This document shows positions 1 to 9,565 of a stretch of DNA of 64,000 nt, in pieces. Each line of letters begins with the position of its first letter. Position 1 is the stretch's first letter. The position numbers and the translations under genes are program-made. The notes under the pieces are model-generated. The model had not been told where the DNA came from. It was given only the letters and a program-made list of their open reading frames with translations, and made no database searches. The DNA comes from Cyanobacteria bacterium REEB446 (GTDB lineage: Bacteria > Cyanobacteriota > Vampirovibrionia > LMEP-6097). The DNA lies in contig JAGWWP010000004.1 of the NCBI GenBank assembly GCA_018970325.1, positions 1-64,000 of the forward strand. The letters are read 5' to 3'.

Positions 1-14
1 TAAGTAAGCTAGGA

Positions 15-3000
15 ATGTACAGTGGTTTAGCTAAAAATACTCGTACTAGTAATATTAATAATAATAAAGCTATATACTCTCTATTAGAAAATTACTATGC
101 TGACCAAAGCGAAGTCAATAATTATATAGCTACGAATACAGCAGATTCATCTTTCGCTTCAGCAGCTGAAAAGCAAAGATTTACTGAATTAGCAAATCAG
201 TTAGATGAATTAAATGAAGCTGTTGAGTTTAATCTTCGAGATAAACTTTTTAAAAATACTCCCGCTACGATTAATACTGAATTAAAAGCAAAAGCAGATA
301 AAGCTAGTAATGAAATGGTTCTATTATCTCTTGGTTTAAGTACGGGAGACAGTGCCGCAGTCTTAGCAAGTTTTGAACCAGGCTTCAAAATTACCGAGGC
401 TTTAGACAATGAAGTAGAAACGATGGTTCAATTAGCAGCAGAACTTAAAAAAGAAAATAAAATCAGTCTAGAACAATTCACTACAATTAGCAAATCAATA
501 ATTAAGGGTGCCGACATTGATCCAAATATTAATGACTCGGCTAAACTTAAGAAACTAATTGAATATATGGCGATTGGTGCAAATAGCAATGAGCTGGCAA
601 CTTATATAAGCTTAGCTGGGAATAATGCTCCAACTGAAAAGCTTGATCTTCTTGACAACTATATCAAGGGAGTAGGTCTTCCTAATTCAGGCGATGAAAA
701 TAAATTCCTTGGCTATTTAACGAATGAAGCTAATATTGATATAGCCAAAACATATGTTTCTTTAGTCACTGGTAATGATTCTAATAAAGCAGTAAAACTC
801 ACTGCCTTACAAGCTCTTGCAGCGAATAACGAAACAGATAAATTAAACGATACTCAAGAAGATACTTTCCTTAACTACCTAACAGCAGAAGGAAATGTTA
901 ATATCGCTCAAACTTATGCAGATATTCTTAATGGTAATGAAACAGACGCTGTTAAAACTGCTAAAGTAGCTTCACTTGCGGCTCTTGCTCTAGCTAATGA
1001 TAGTGGTAATATATCAACAGAACAAGAAACTAAATTCCTTAACTATCTCAAATCATCAAGTGCAGGAGTTGCTAACACCTATTTATCGTTTGTTCAAAAC
1101 AACGCTTCAGCTGAAAAACTTCTATTACTTGATAATTTAGCTACTGGAAAATATTCATTAGATGATACTCAAAGAACCAAATTCCTTGACTATTTAACCA
1201 ATGAAGCTAATACAGATATCGTCAAAACATATGTTTCTTTAGTCACTGGTAATGATCCTAACAAAGCAGTAAAACTTTCTATGTTGGAAGCTCTTGCAGC
1301 GAACAATGCAACAGATAAATTAAACGATACTCAAGAAGATGTTTTCCTTAACTACTTAAAAAATGAAGGAAATATTATCATCGCTCAAACCTATGCTGGC
1401 ATACTTAATGGTGACGAAACAGATGCAGTTAAAACCGCTAAAGCAGCTTCACTTGCAGCTCTTGCGCTAGCTAATGATAATGGAACTATATCAACGGAAC
1501 AAGAAAATACGTTCATGGGCTATCTAGAATCATCAACGGCCGGAGTTGCTAACACTTATTTATCATTCATTCAAAATAACGCTTCTCCTGAAAAACTTGA
1601 GCTGCTTGATAATTTAGCATATGGGAAATATTCACTAGATGATACTCAAAGCAGTAAATTCCTTGACTATTTAACGAATGAAGCTAATACAGATATCGTC
1701 AAAACATATGTTTCTTTAGTCACTGGTAATGATCCTAACAAAGCAGTAAAACTTTCTATGTTGGAAGCTCTTGCAGCGAATAACGAAACAGATAAATTAA
1801 ACGATACTCAAGAAGATACTTTCCTTAACTACCTAACAGCAGAAGGAAATGTTAATATCGCTAAAACTTACGCAGACATTCTTAATGGTAACGAAACAGA
1901 TGCCATTAAAACTGCTAAAGTAGCCTCACTTGCAACATTTGCTCTCAATAATGATAATGGAACTATTTCACCAACTCAAGAAGATAAATTCCTCAATTAT
2001 CTAAAATCATCTACTACTGGAGTTGCTAACACTTATTTAACACTAATCAAAAATAATGCTTCAACCGAAAAACTTGATCTCCTTGATAAATTAGCAAAAG
2101 GAGTTTACACACTCAATGAAACTCAGGAAAATACTTTCTTTGATTTATTACTTAATTCACAAAATACTAAATTAGCCCAGACTTATGCTGGAATTATTAA
2201 ACAAGGTGGAAATCAAGATAGTATAAAATACCTTGAAGATTATGGTAAAGGAATTATTAATACAGGTTTAACTCCTGCTCAGGAAAACCAAATGCTTGAT
2301 TATCTCGGAGGCAGTAAAAATAGTAATATTGCAAAATCCTATGTTAATTTTATTCAGGCAAATGCAGCAGATACTGACCTTAAAATATTAAATGATATTT
2401 ATTTGAAATCTAAATACATCAATGAAGCAATCAAGCCTGAAGATCTCACTTTCTTTAAAACGCTAGAGAATCTCACTAAGAAAGGTGTCAATATTGCCCC
2501 TGCACAGTTCTTAGAATACTTGGATACTACTACTATTAGCTTTAGCGATCTTAACCAAATAGTAGCGAAAATTGGAACTCACGTAGACACAAGTACAAGC
2601 AGTAGCAAAACACAAAATGGCAAAGGTCTTTGTGCAGATTTACTTAAAATAATGATAGATCCCGTAAAATACGATCTCGCAACAACATATCAAACTAGTG
2701 ACGCTAAGCTTATTTTCAAAGATATTCTGGGATTACAGTTAAAAGAATTAGGAAAATTGGACCAAAATGATCCAAATGTCATTCAATCAATAAATGACGC
2801 TAATGAACGCTTAGAATCCCTAAATGCTGACCTAGATCCTATAACTGGAGGGCTTAACCCAACACAGAAAGCGCTCTACAGCACTTTCGCCAATGCCTTC
2901 CCAGTTGGACAAACTCCAACCGAAGCTCAGTCTATAGCAGCAGTAGGATTAATAACTACAGGCGGTAATTTTGGCAATAACATGGCATTCTTAACTAACT

Positions 3001-3680
3001 ATGGTAAATTTGTAAGCTCTGGTGACACTACATCTGCAAATAACCTAGTCGAAATTGCAAATTACTTTGGATCCAAACCAGACTATGCTGTAAATATAAG
3101 TCAGTTTAGAAATACAAACCTTGATGCAAAAGGCATTAGTGCAGCAAAAGAAATTATTGACTTTACTAAAATACTAGATGCTCAAAATTCACCTGATCTT
3201 ACTACGTTAATACTAAGTACAAACAGGGACTTTGCGATAGACACAGTACTAAGAGGAGTAGATAATGTATTTAATTCTGCAACAGAAGGTGACTTAACAA
3301 AAGGTTTCTTTCAATCATTAAAAGAAACCTTTAGCGAAAAACCTGATTCCATAGATAATAAAACTTATAGCAATTTCGCAAGAAACGCTATATCTAAATT
3401 CTCTAACGATCATCTTGAATTAAACGGAGTATTATATTCAAGTAGCTTTACAGCTGTTCTTGTCAAAGATATTGAAAAAGGTTCACCTGAAATCTATGCC
3501 AACGACGGAGTCGCTCAAATGCAAATAGATGTCTTCGAAGGAATGATTAGCTTCTACCAAAGCATGATTCAACAGGAAAATGCTAAAGCTGAACCGAATA
3601 CCTCTAAAATAGGTCAATGGCAAACTCAAATTACTTCCCATCAAACTGCCATTACTGCGTTAAAAAGCACACTTTCATAA
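15..3680 (+). CDS. Large helical-repeat protein next to flagellar genes, N-terminus possibly off the window
   Basis: Protein of at least 1221 residues, family not recognised. It has no signal peptide or membrane segment and is rich in Asn, Ala, Leu and Thr. Residues about 230-706 hold three copies of a 159-residue super-repeat, each made of three helical units of about 50 residues with a core like FLNYL...IAQTYA...LAALA. Weaker units flank this block. The reading frame stays open through the four codons before the ATG to the window edge, and an AGGA directly abuts the ATG, so the true start may lie further left. It precedes a FliK-like and a hook/rod gene on the same strand, which suggests a flagellar role such as assembly or length control. 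That role is inference. Near the C-terminus is an amphipathic helix (VFEGMISFYQSMIQQ) like those ending the giant proteins at 40-63 kb. Confidence 0.8.
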   Translation: MYSGLAKNTRTSNINNNKAIYSLLENYYADQSEVNNYIATNTADSSFASAAEKQRFTELANQLDELNEAVEFNLRDKLFKNTPATINTELKAKADKASNEMVLLSLGLSTGDSAAVLASFEPGFKITEALDNEVETMVQLAAELKKENKISLEQFTTISKSIIKGADIDPNINDSAKLKKLIEYMAIGANSNELATYISLAGNNAPTEKLDLLDNYIKGVGLPNSGDENKFLGYLTNEANIDIAKTYVSLVTGNDSNKAVKLTALQALAANNETDKLNDTQEDTFLNYLTAEGNVNIAQTYADILNGNETDAVKTAKVASLAALALANDSGNISTEQETKFLNYLKSSSAGVANTYLSFVQNNASAEKLLLLDNLATGKYSLDDTQRTKFLDYLTNEANTDIVKTYVSLVTGNDPNKAVKLSMLEALAANNATDKLNDTQEDVFLNYLKNEGNIIIAQTYAGILNGDETDAVKTAKAASLAALALANDNGTISTEQENTFMGYLESSTAGVANTYLSFIQNNASPEKLELLDNLAYGKYSLDDTQSSKFLDYLTNEANTDIVKTYVSLVTGNDPNKAVKLSMLEALAANNETDKLNDTQEDTFLNYLTAEGNVNIAKTYADILNGNETDAIKTAKVASLATFALNNDNGTISPTQEDKFLNYLKSSTTGVANTYLTLIKNNASTEKLDLLDKLAKGVYTLNETQENTFFDLLLNSQNTKLAQTYAGIIKQGGNQDSIKYLEDYGKGIINTGLTPAQENQMLDYLGGSKNSNIAKSYVNFIQANAADTDLKILNDIYLKSKYINEAIKPEDLTFFKTLENLTKKGVNIAPAQFLEYLDTTTISFSDLNQIVAKIGTHVDTSTSSSKTQNGKGLCADLLKIMIDPVKYDLATTYQTSDAKLIFKDILGLQLKELGKLDQNDPNVIQSINDANERLESLNADLDPITGGLNPTQKALYSTFANAFPVGQTPTEAQSIAAVGLITTGGNFGNNMAFLTNYGKFVSSGDTTSANNLVEIANYFGSKPDYAVNISQFRNTNLDAKGISAAKEIIDFTKILDAQNSPDLTTLILSTNRDFAIDTVLRGVDNVFNSATEGDLTKGFFQSLKETFSEKPDSIDNKTYSNFARNAISKFSNDHLELNGVLYSSSFTAVLVKDIEKGSPEIYANDGVAQMQIDVFEGMISFYQSMIQQENAKAEPNTSKIGQWQTQITSHQTAITALKSTLS
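702..2132 (+). repeat. Three tandem 477-bp coding repeats
   Basis: The string CATATGTTTCTTTAGTCACT recurs at 751, 1228 and 1705, exactly 477 bp apart. The surrounding sequence matches closely, and copies 2 and 3 are nearly identical over long stretches. The period is 159 codons, so the frame is kept. Close nucleotide identity implies recent expansion or gene conversion, and copy number could vary between strains. Confidence 0.92.
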
Positions 3681-3714
3681 CCAAATATTAATAAAGTTTA
3701 CGTAGACTGGTATT

Positions 3715-4560
3715 GTGAGCAATTTAGAAGGATCATTTTTAGGCAACAAGGATGCAAGACCATCTTTTGGGCAAGGTAGACAACAGCTAGGCTCTGGAGT
3801 TAACGCAAATGTTGCCTCTCATGGCAAGTTCTTAAACAATGGAGTTCAAGCTAAGAGTTTCGCTCAGGAGATGGCAGCTTTATTGGCGAATGGACAGGAA
3901 ATACCAGATGAGCTGAAAGAAAAAATGGAAGAGATGGGTATCTCTGCTCAAATCAATAATGAAACCAATCCTCAAGGAAAGAGAACAGGTTCGAGCAAAG
4001 CTAGAATGACAAGCCATGAAGCTTTAACTGGTGTAGAAGAAAATTTAAATAAAGCTCAAGCAGATAAAGAAAATTTGAGACAAGAAGATGTCAGAAAAGC
4101 TTTCAATCAATCCCGTGCAGAAGATCACGAAGAAAGAACATCAGAAGAGAAAAAACATTATTATTCAAGCAACGAAGCTACTATTGCAACAGCAGCTCAA
4201 GAAAACAGCAAAGCCATAACAGAAGCGGCAAGAGAAGGGAATGTAGGTCAGCAAGAACAAAGGCAATCTGAAGATAGCAGCAGACAACAGCAGCTTGCAA
4301 ATTGGGAGCTATTAGCACCTAGATTAATAGAAGATTCTGCAAATCGTGCTATCAGATTAGACATACCAGATGTAGAGGATATACAGACCGTAATAGTCAG
4401 GATGGGTCAATCTGGAGTTACTATACAAGCCATAGGTTCTGAAGATATGGTAAACAGCTTCTCCACTAGAGAAGGAGTTCTCAGAAGTGCCCTTGCTAAG
4501 AAAAATGTCAAACTAGATTCAGTAACAGCCTTCGATGCAAAAGCAATGTATAAAAAATAA
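3715..4560 (+). CDS. FliK-like hook-length control protein (C-terminal domain similarity)
   Basis: A 281-residue protein with a polar, Gln/Glu/Ser-rich, probably disordered first two thirds and a compact C-terminal domain at about 205-281. The end reads like a FliK C-terminal domain: a strand with RLDIPDVEDIQTVIVRM, a strand GVTIQAIGSEDM, a helix VLRSALAKKNVKL, then a final strand. FliK proteins are exported through the flagellar type III apparatus and switch it from hook to filament substrates once the hook is long enough. The position directly before a hook/rod gene, 6 bp apart, fits. It starts with GTG and has only a weak ribosome binding site. The match was judged by eye, and a type III needle-length regulator of the same fold is the alternative. 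Confidence 0.6.
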   Translation: MSNLEGSFLGNKDARPSFGQGRQQLGSGVNANVASHGKFLNNGVQAKSFAQEMAALLANGQEIPDELKEKMEEMGISAQINNETNPQGKRTGSSKARMTSHEALTGVEENLNKAQADKENLRQEDVRKAFNQSRAEDHEERTSEEKKHYYSSNEATIATAAQENSKAITEAAREGNVGQQEQRQSEDSSRQQQLANWELLAPRLIEDSANRAIRLDIPDVEDIQTVIVRMGQSGVTIQAIGSEDMVNSFSTREGVLRSALAKKNVKLDSVTAFDAKAMYKK

Positions 4561-4566
4561 TCAATC

Positions 4567-5472
4567 ATGAATAATCTTCACCATCTATCACAAAACACTA
4601 CGTTAAATTCAACTGATTTAATAGGCTTAATATCAGGAAATATGGCTGGTGCTGCAACCTACGGTCATAGAGCTAAAGTGTGGTCATTCAAAGACTACAT
4701 GTATGGTGGCGAGATGGTCGAAGGTGGTCTTAGTATGAAACAAGGTGGTCAAGCACCTAGGTTGGGAGAATGGACTAAATTGTTCATTAAAGGTAAAGGA
4801 TTCTTTACTGTCTGGGACCCGAAGCAAGAGAAAACCATGTATACCAGACTTGGTGATTTTCACATAGATGGCTCTGGTGATATGGTTTCCAAAGAAGGCT
4901 ACCAAGTTCTAGGAGCTCCTCTTGAAGGATCTTATACTCAATTAAGAAGACAGGGACAGTACACCGACCTAAATACACAAGCTGATGGTTTTGATGACAT
5001 AACCGAAGGAAATCCTTTCCGAAAAGCCCCAAATGGTGCTCCCCAAAAATTAAACCCAGCAGGAAGAGTTGTTGGTAATGTTCAGGCTATTAATATCGCT
5101 TTAGATCCACGTAACGGTAAGTATCTAGGACTATATGATGAAATCAAGGTCGCCGAAGATGGAATCGTTTACGGCAAAGATGGTAATAATTTAGTCTCTC
5201 TTTACAAAATACAATTAGCAAACTTCAATAATCCAGAAGGATTAACAGATCTTAAAGATGGAATTTATTTTGAAGCTAATGGTAACAGTGGCATGCCTAC
5301 TCTTGCAAGCACTGGTGCCATGATCATTTCAGAAGCTTTAGAAAAAAGTAATGCCAATATGAAGACCGAAGCCCATTATCTAACAGAAGCACAAAGATCT
5401 TATCAATTTGCTACCCAAGCTCAGAAGCTTGCTGATAAAATTACTGGTACAGCTATAGAGCTGATTCAGTAA
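4567..5472 (+). CDS. Flagellar hook/rod protein (FlgE/FlgF/FlgG family)
   Basis: A 301-residue axial flagellar protein. The N-terminus has the small/polar heptad region (LNSTDLIGLISGNMAGAATY). It is followed by the family signature in which a residue near Phe starts a beta domain: LFIKGKGFFTVWDP, then YTRLGDFHIDGSGDMVSKEG. The C-terminus is the matching coiled helix (SNANMKTEAHYLTEAQRSYQ), which pairs with the N-terminal helix in the assembled rod or hook. The length is nearer FlgG or FlgF (about 250-260) than a long FlgE, so the exact axial subunit is left open. Its stop overlaps the start of ybeY by one base (TAATG). Confidence 0.85.
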   Translation: MNNLHHLSQNTTLNSTDLIGLISGNMAGAATYGHRAKVWSFKDYMYGGEMVEGGLSMKQGGQAPRLGEWTKLFIKGKGFFTVWDPKQEKTMYTRLGDFHIDGSGDMVSKEGYQVLGAPLEGSYTQLRRQGQYTDLNTQADGFDDITEGNPFRKAPNGAPQKLNPAGRVVGNVQAINIALDPRNGKYLGLYDEIKVAEDGIVYGKDGNNLVSLYKIQLANFNNPEGLTDLKDGIYFEANGNSGMPTLASTGAMIISEALEKSNANMKTEAHYLTEAQRSYQFATQAQKLADKITGTAIELIQ

Positions 5473-6020
5473 TGAGCCGAATTAGTATTTCAAATAGAGA
5501 TTCCAAAACCAAATATTTAAATAAATTAGATGATAATGAAATTTTAGATATTGAGAACTGCGTAAACTGGTCAAGCATCGCAGAGCTTTGCATCAAATTA
5601 AGCGTACAAGAAGACGACAAAAGCACAGAGAATGAAGTTGTGCTGCGATCTCAAGAAGCAAATGGAATAGAGTTAAACCTTCATCGCGAGATCTGTTTAA
5701 GTTTCTGCACAGAATCGGAAATTAAAGATCTGAATCATAATTTTCGTAATAAAGACTCTGTCACCGATGTTCTTTCATTTAATTTTCAAGACCTCCAAAA
5801 TACAGGAGAGATTCAACCACTTGGTGACGTTATCATCTGCACGGCAAGAGCACAAGAGCAGGCATGGGAACTAGGTTACACTCTCAGGCGAGAACTAATT
5901 TTTTTATTTGCTCACGGAGTCTTACATTTACTCGGCTATGACCATGAAACGGAGGAGGATGCAGAAAAAATGTTCAAGTTACAAAAACAAGTTATAAAAA
6001 CATATGGTATTTTAGACTGA
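5472..6020 (+). CDS. ybeY: YbeY endoribonuclease
   Basis: A 182-residue zinc-dependent RNase family involved in 16S rRNA 3' end maturation and ribosome quality control. The metal motif HGVLHLLGYDH has its three histidines at 148, 152 and 158. The upstream family blocks NFRNKDSVTDVLSF (about 90-103) and LGDVIIC (about 117-123) are present. It is about 30 residues longer than usual because of a longer N-terminus and a polar stretch at about 46-66. It is translationally coupled to the hook gene before it and abuts cysS after it. Confidence 0.95.
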   Translation: MSRISISNRDSKTKYLNKLDDNEILDIENCVNWSSIAELCIKLSVQEDDKSTENEVVLRSQEANGIELNLHREICLSFCTESEIKDLNHNFRNKDSVTDVLSFNFQDLQNTGEIQPLGDVIICTARAQEQAWELGYTLRRELIFLFAHGVLHLLGYDHETEEDAEKMFKLQKQVIKTYGILD

Positions 6021-7556
6021 GTGAAGGTCTTTAATAATCTTACGCATAAACTTGAAGCATTTGAGCCAATAAACTCAGGTACAGTTACTTTTTACTCTTG
6101 CGGACCTACTGTCTACGATGATTCACACATAGGGCACGCCCGAAGCGCTATCACTTGGGACTTGCTTGCAAGATATCTTCGTTTTAAAGGTTACCAAGTA
6201 ACTTGGATTAGGAATATCACTAACGTTGACGATAAAATTATCAACCGTGCAAAAGAATTAAATATACCAGCAGACACCCTTTCACGAAAATACACCTATG
6301 AGTTTTGGAATGACATGGTTTCCCTAAATGTTTCATGGCCAGACCACGAACCTAGAGCCACTGATTATATTCCGGAAATAATTAAATTCATTGAAGGACT
6401 TATAGCACAAGGTTCCGCCTATGCAGTAGAAGGTGATGTCTATTTCAGTGTGAGCAGCTATTCTAAATATGGTCAACTAAAAAGACAGACTATTAGTGAT
6501 TTAAAAGAAGGAAATAGTCGATTAGATCCGAATAATAAAAAGAAAGATCAGCTAGATTTTGCCCTATGGAAAGCCTTTCCAAATGAGCCACTCTCAAGCT
6601 TCAACTCTCCATGGGGCTTAGGAAGACCTGGCTGGCACATAGAATGTAGCACGATGATAGAAACAATTCTAAAAGAAAAATTTGCCATTTCCACTTTAGA
6701 TATACACGCTGGTGGAGATGATTTAATTTTCCCTCATCACGAAAATGAATGTGCTCAATCAGAATGTTTCACGGGGAAACCGCTTGCGAAGTACTGGCTA
6801 CATAACGGAATGGTCATGATCAATGGTACTAAAATGTCAAAATCATTAAGTAACTATATGACCATAAAAAGCGTTTTAGCTAAATTTAAACCCAATACTG
6901 TTCGTTTTTTCTGCCTGCAAACTCACTATAAAAAACAAATCAACTTCACAAATACGGCCCTCCAAGCTGCTGAAAGTGGTTTTGATAAACTTTTCAATGC
7001 TATTTCGGAAGAATTGAAAAACGTTAATTTTGATAGCTTTGCACAGATTCAATTAAGTGCAGCTCAACGAGCAAGCTTAGATGAAGATTTAATTAATCGA
7101 TTCATTGAAATATTAGATAATGATCTAGCTACGCCACAAGCTCTAGCCTTGCTTTTTGAGAACCTCAATAAAAAACCTACAGTTATTTATCTTTTAAGCA
7201 TACTTGGCTTTGACCTCAGATCTAATGCCAAAGAGAACTCACTAAAATCATTAATATACTCTATCGCCGATGCCAAAGCCTTATCTACAGCTTCTCATAT
7301 CGATGCTATCGCCTCAATTAAAGCAGCAGCGACTTCATTTGACAATCTTACTGAAACTAATTCTATTACACAAGAAGAGATTCTTATTAATAAAAGCGGC
7401 TTAGATAGTATGATTCAGACTCTACTAGAATTAAGAGAAAAAGCTCGCCTCGAAAAAAACTTCGAACTTAGCGATAGAATTAGATTAGAGCTAGAAAAGG
7501 CTGGGATTACCATTAAAGATTTTAGAGATAAACCTAGTGAGTACAGTTTTACTTAA
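6021..7556 (+). CDS. cysS: Cysteinyl-tRNA synthetase
   Basis: A 511-residue class I aminoacyl-tRNA synthetase that charges tRNA-Cys. HIGH signature at 36-39 (DDSHIGHA) and KMSKS at 271-275. The zinc site that selects cysteine is intact: Cys27, Cys209 in GWHIECS, then the HHEN block at about 239-242 with the following Glu. The C-terminal helical anticodon region ends with the typical LREKARLEKNFELSDRIR block. It starts with GTG immediately after the ybeY stop and overlaps the convergent downstream gene by 4 bp. Confidence 0.97.
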   Translation: MKVFNNLTHKLEAFEPINSGTVTFYSCGPTVYDDSHIGHARSAITWDLLARYLRFKGYQVTWIRNITNVDDKIINRAKELNIPADTLSRKYTYEFWNDMVSLNVSWPDHEPRATDYIPEIIKFIEGLIAQGSAYAVEGDVYFSVSSYSKYGQLKRQTISDLKEGNSRLDPNNKKKDQLDFALWKAFPNEPLSSFNSPWGLGRPGWHIECSTMIETILKEKFAISTLDIHAGGDDLIFPHHENECAQSECFTGKPLAKYWLHNGMVMINGTKMSKSLSNYMTIKSVLAKFKPNTVRFFCLQTHYKKQINFTNTALQAAESGFDKLFNAISEELKNVNFDSFAQIQLSAAQRASLDEDLINRFIEILDNDLATPQALALLFENLNKKPTVIYLLSILGFDLRSNAKENSLKSLIYSIADAKALSTASHIDAIASIKAAATSFDNLTETNSITQEEILINKSGLDSMIQTLLELREKARLEKNFELSDRIRLELEKAGITIKDFRDKPSEYSFT

Positions 7557-9397
7557 AATAGCTTAGGAATACGTAATTTAAACGTAGAAAACTTTTCAAC
7601 ATTTTTATAGAGTTCCATTAAGCCACTTGCATATTGCTTAAAATTAGGATCTAAGCTATATCCAGGAGCGAGAGGCATAATTATTGAATTTCCAAGAATA
7701 CCGATAACCCTATTCTCAACTACGGAAGCAATACTCTTGCCATTAGTATTAGGTGCAATACAGTTATCTAAAAGGCTAAAACGCTTATTTGCAGACATTT
7801 TATACCAAATCACTTGATGATAATATTCTAGATTCTCATTTAAGTGCTTAATTAAATTATCTGCATCAAAATCACAATTTTCATCATTATAAAACTTGAA
7901 GCTTTTTAATAAAAATTCATATTCTTTCTCTAAAAGATACTCTACAAGAATATCCTTAAATGCCAAAATCATCTCTGCATCAAAGTCTTCAAGAGCAAAC
8001 GGAATAAAAAGACATTCCCTCGCATCATAAAGGCTCTGCTCAACAGTAAGTGAAGTATATTCTCTATAATTTCTTTCTAGCCGAGCCTCACTGCTCTGTC
8101 TCTTCATTTTCTCTTCAAGATAGTGAAAGCTATATTTCAAAACATCATTTAAGGCTTTCTCAAAATTATTCGGTGGTCTTGAATCTACATTACTAGTAAG
8201 CCCATCACCACCAATAAAATAATTAGCAAATTTCTCATCAAAACAAGCCTCAACAAGCTTTTGGGCAAAAGCAGAATCGGCAACATCATTCTCAGGCAAA
8301 CGCCACAGCTGCTTAATTGCTAAAACATGACCATGAGCAATTTTCTTAATTTCCAAATTAGCCGTACGATCAAAACAAGATACGGGCTTCATAAAATCAG
8401 AGCTATTCATTTGATCTTCAAACCCAAACTGCGTAGTTCTTAGAGCCTTATAAAAGAAGAACTCCTCTGCCACATAGTTATCAACCGTTAATTTAGAATG
8501 TGTAGAAAAAATCGGATTTTTAAAAACGATTTTAAGCTTAGAAGGTATTAAACCATCCGCATCAAGTTCTATTTTTTTAGCTAAAAGCTTATCAGCAGAC
8601 AGACTCACATAGACCGTTTTATATTTATTCACGGAAGATAATTTAGTTTTAAAAGTCCCATTTAGAGAGGTTTTTAAAACAGCAATAGGTTCTAATTCTT
8701 TACTATTAAACTGCTTTAATTCTTTAGGAGAAGCCCAAAGAATCAGAGTTAAGCCTTCTGGGATTTCAACACCGCTCACTGCAAGTATCTCACCCTCAAT
8801 GGAGTAATCTTTATGATTAACTTCCGTAAAAGTTCTTCTTGCGTAAGCCATAATTCGTGACTTAATCGGCAGCTCTAAAATAGCTTTAGTTTCAGCAATA
8901 GTCTTGAGATAATGATAAGCATAAGCAAACTCTTGCAACAAAGCTCCGTCTGGTGAATAAACTTTAAGCTTCAAATCTTCAGAGATGGATTCTGATTCTG
9001 GAATCTGTAAAATAAATTCACCACGATCTGAAACTTCTATACGATTTATTACCAGTGAATCATTAGAGTTTGAAGCTGTATTAAAGGTATCTTTTATGAT
9101 TTCAGTACGAGTTTTTGCAGAACTTAATTCATCTTTATAACCTGTTATGTCTTTAATGTTTTTAATAATATTTAAGCTTATAGGCTCATTTTTTAAAAGG
9201 TCTGGCACATCTTTGCTGAGAAAAAATTTACTCTCCGTCTTATTTTCAAACTTAGAATTAATTAACAGTGCTTCTCTTTCAAGCTGAGCAGGTTCTAATT
9301 TATTTTTCTCATATGCAAAAGTTAAATAATAAGCCTTAAAATTAGCCTTCTCATCAGCCAACTGTAAATCTTTTAAAAATCCTTGTATTAATAACAT
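7553..9397 (-). CDS. Uncharacterised 614-residue protein
   Basis: No family recognised. The first 340 residues or so contain strand-rich, sandwich-like segments (DRGEFILQIPES, then VYSPDGALLQEF, and later YSIEGEILAVSGVEIPEG followed by SLNGTFKTKL), reminiscent of transthyretin-like or carboxypeptidase-regulatory folds. The last 270 residues look mainly helical with several aromatic residues. No signal peptide or membrane segment. The gene stands alone and is convergent with cysS with a 4-bp overlap. Confidence 0.75.
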   Translation of the reverse strand: MLLIQGFLKDLQLADEKANFKAYYLTFAYEKNKLEPAQLEREALLINSKFENKTESKFFLSKDVPDLLKNEPISLNIIKNIKDITGYKDELSSAKTRTEIIKDTFNTASNSNDSLVINRIEVSDRGEFILQIPESESISEDLKLKVYSPDGALLQEFAYAYHYLKTIAETKAILELPIKSRIMAYARRTFTEVNHKDYSIEGEILAVSGVEIPEGLTLILWASPKELKQFNSKELEPIAVLKTSLNGTFKTKLSSVNKYKTVYVSLSADKLLAKKIELDADGLIPSKLKIVFKNPIFSTHSKLTVDNYVAEEFFFYKALRTTQFGFEDQMNSSDFMKPVSCFDRTANLEIKKIAHGHVLAIKQLWRLPENDVADSAFAQKLVEACFDEKFANYFIGGDGLTSNVDSRPPNNFEKALNDVLKYSFHYLEEKMKRQSSEARLERNYREYTSLTVEQSLYDARECLFIPFALEDFDAEMILAFKDILVEYLLEKEYEFLLKSFKFYNDENCDFDADNLIKHLNENLEYYHQVIWYKMSANKRFSLLDNCIAPNTNGKSIASVVENRVIGILGNSIIMPLAPGYSLDPNFKQYASGLMELYKNVEKFSTFKLRIPKLF

Positions 9398-9565
9398 TAA
9401 GGAAGCACCTAGATTCTCTTAAAACCAAAGCAAATATTAAATTGCGGTATTAACTTAGTAAAAATATTGTATCAACATAATAGTTTTTTTGCTTAAGAAA
9501 TTTGAAGGCGAATAAATATTTTAAACATAACCAATAAAAAATTCGATAAAATCTTAATTTAAATC
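9398..9565. promoter_or_regulatory. Divergent promoter region between the 614-aa gene and dapL
   Basis: A 168-bp very AT-rich gap between divergent genes. For dapL a plausible -10 (TAAAAT) lies at 9546-9551, about 14 bp before the ATG, with no clear Shine-Dalgarno. No other structure was seen. Confidence 0.4.

Noticed and set aside
702..2132. CRISPR array or phage tail-fibre repeats
   Set aside because: Repeats are long, coding, without spacers, and no cas or phage genes are nearby.
8400..9390. 614-residue protein as an enzyme of peptidoglycan or cell wall
   Set aside because: Strand-rich segments suggest carboxypeptidase-regulatory-like folds, but no catalytic motif was visible, so no function is assigned.
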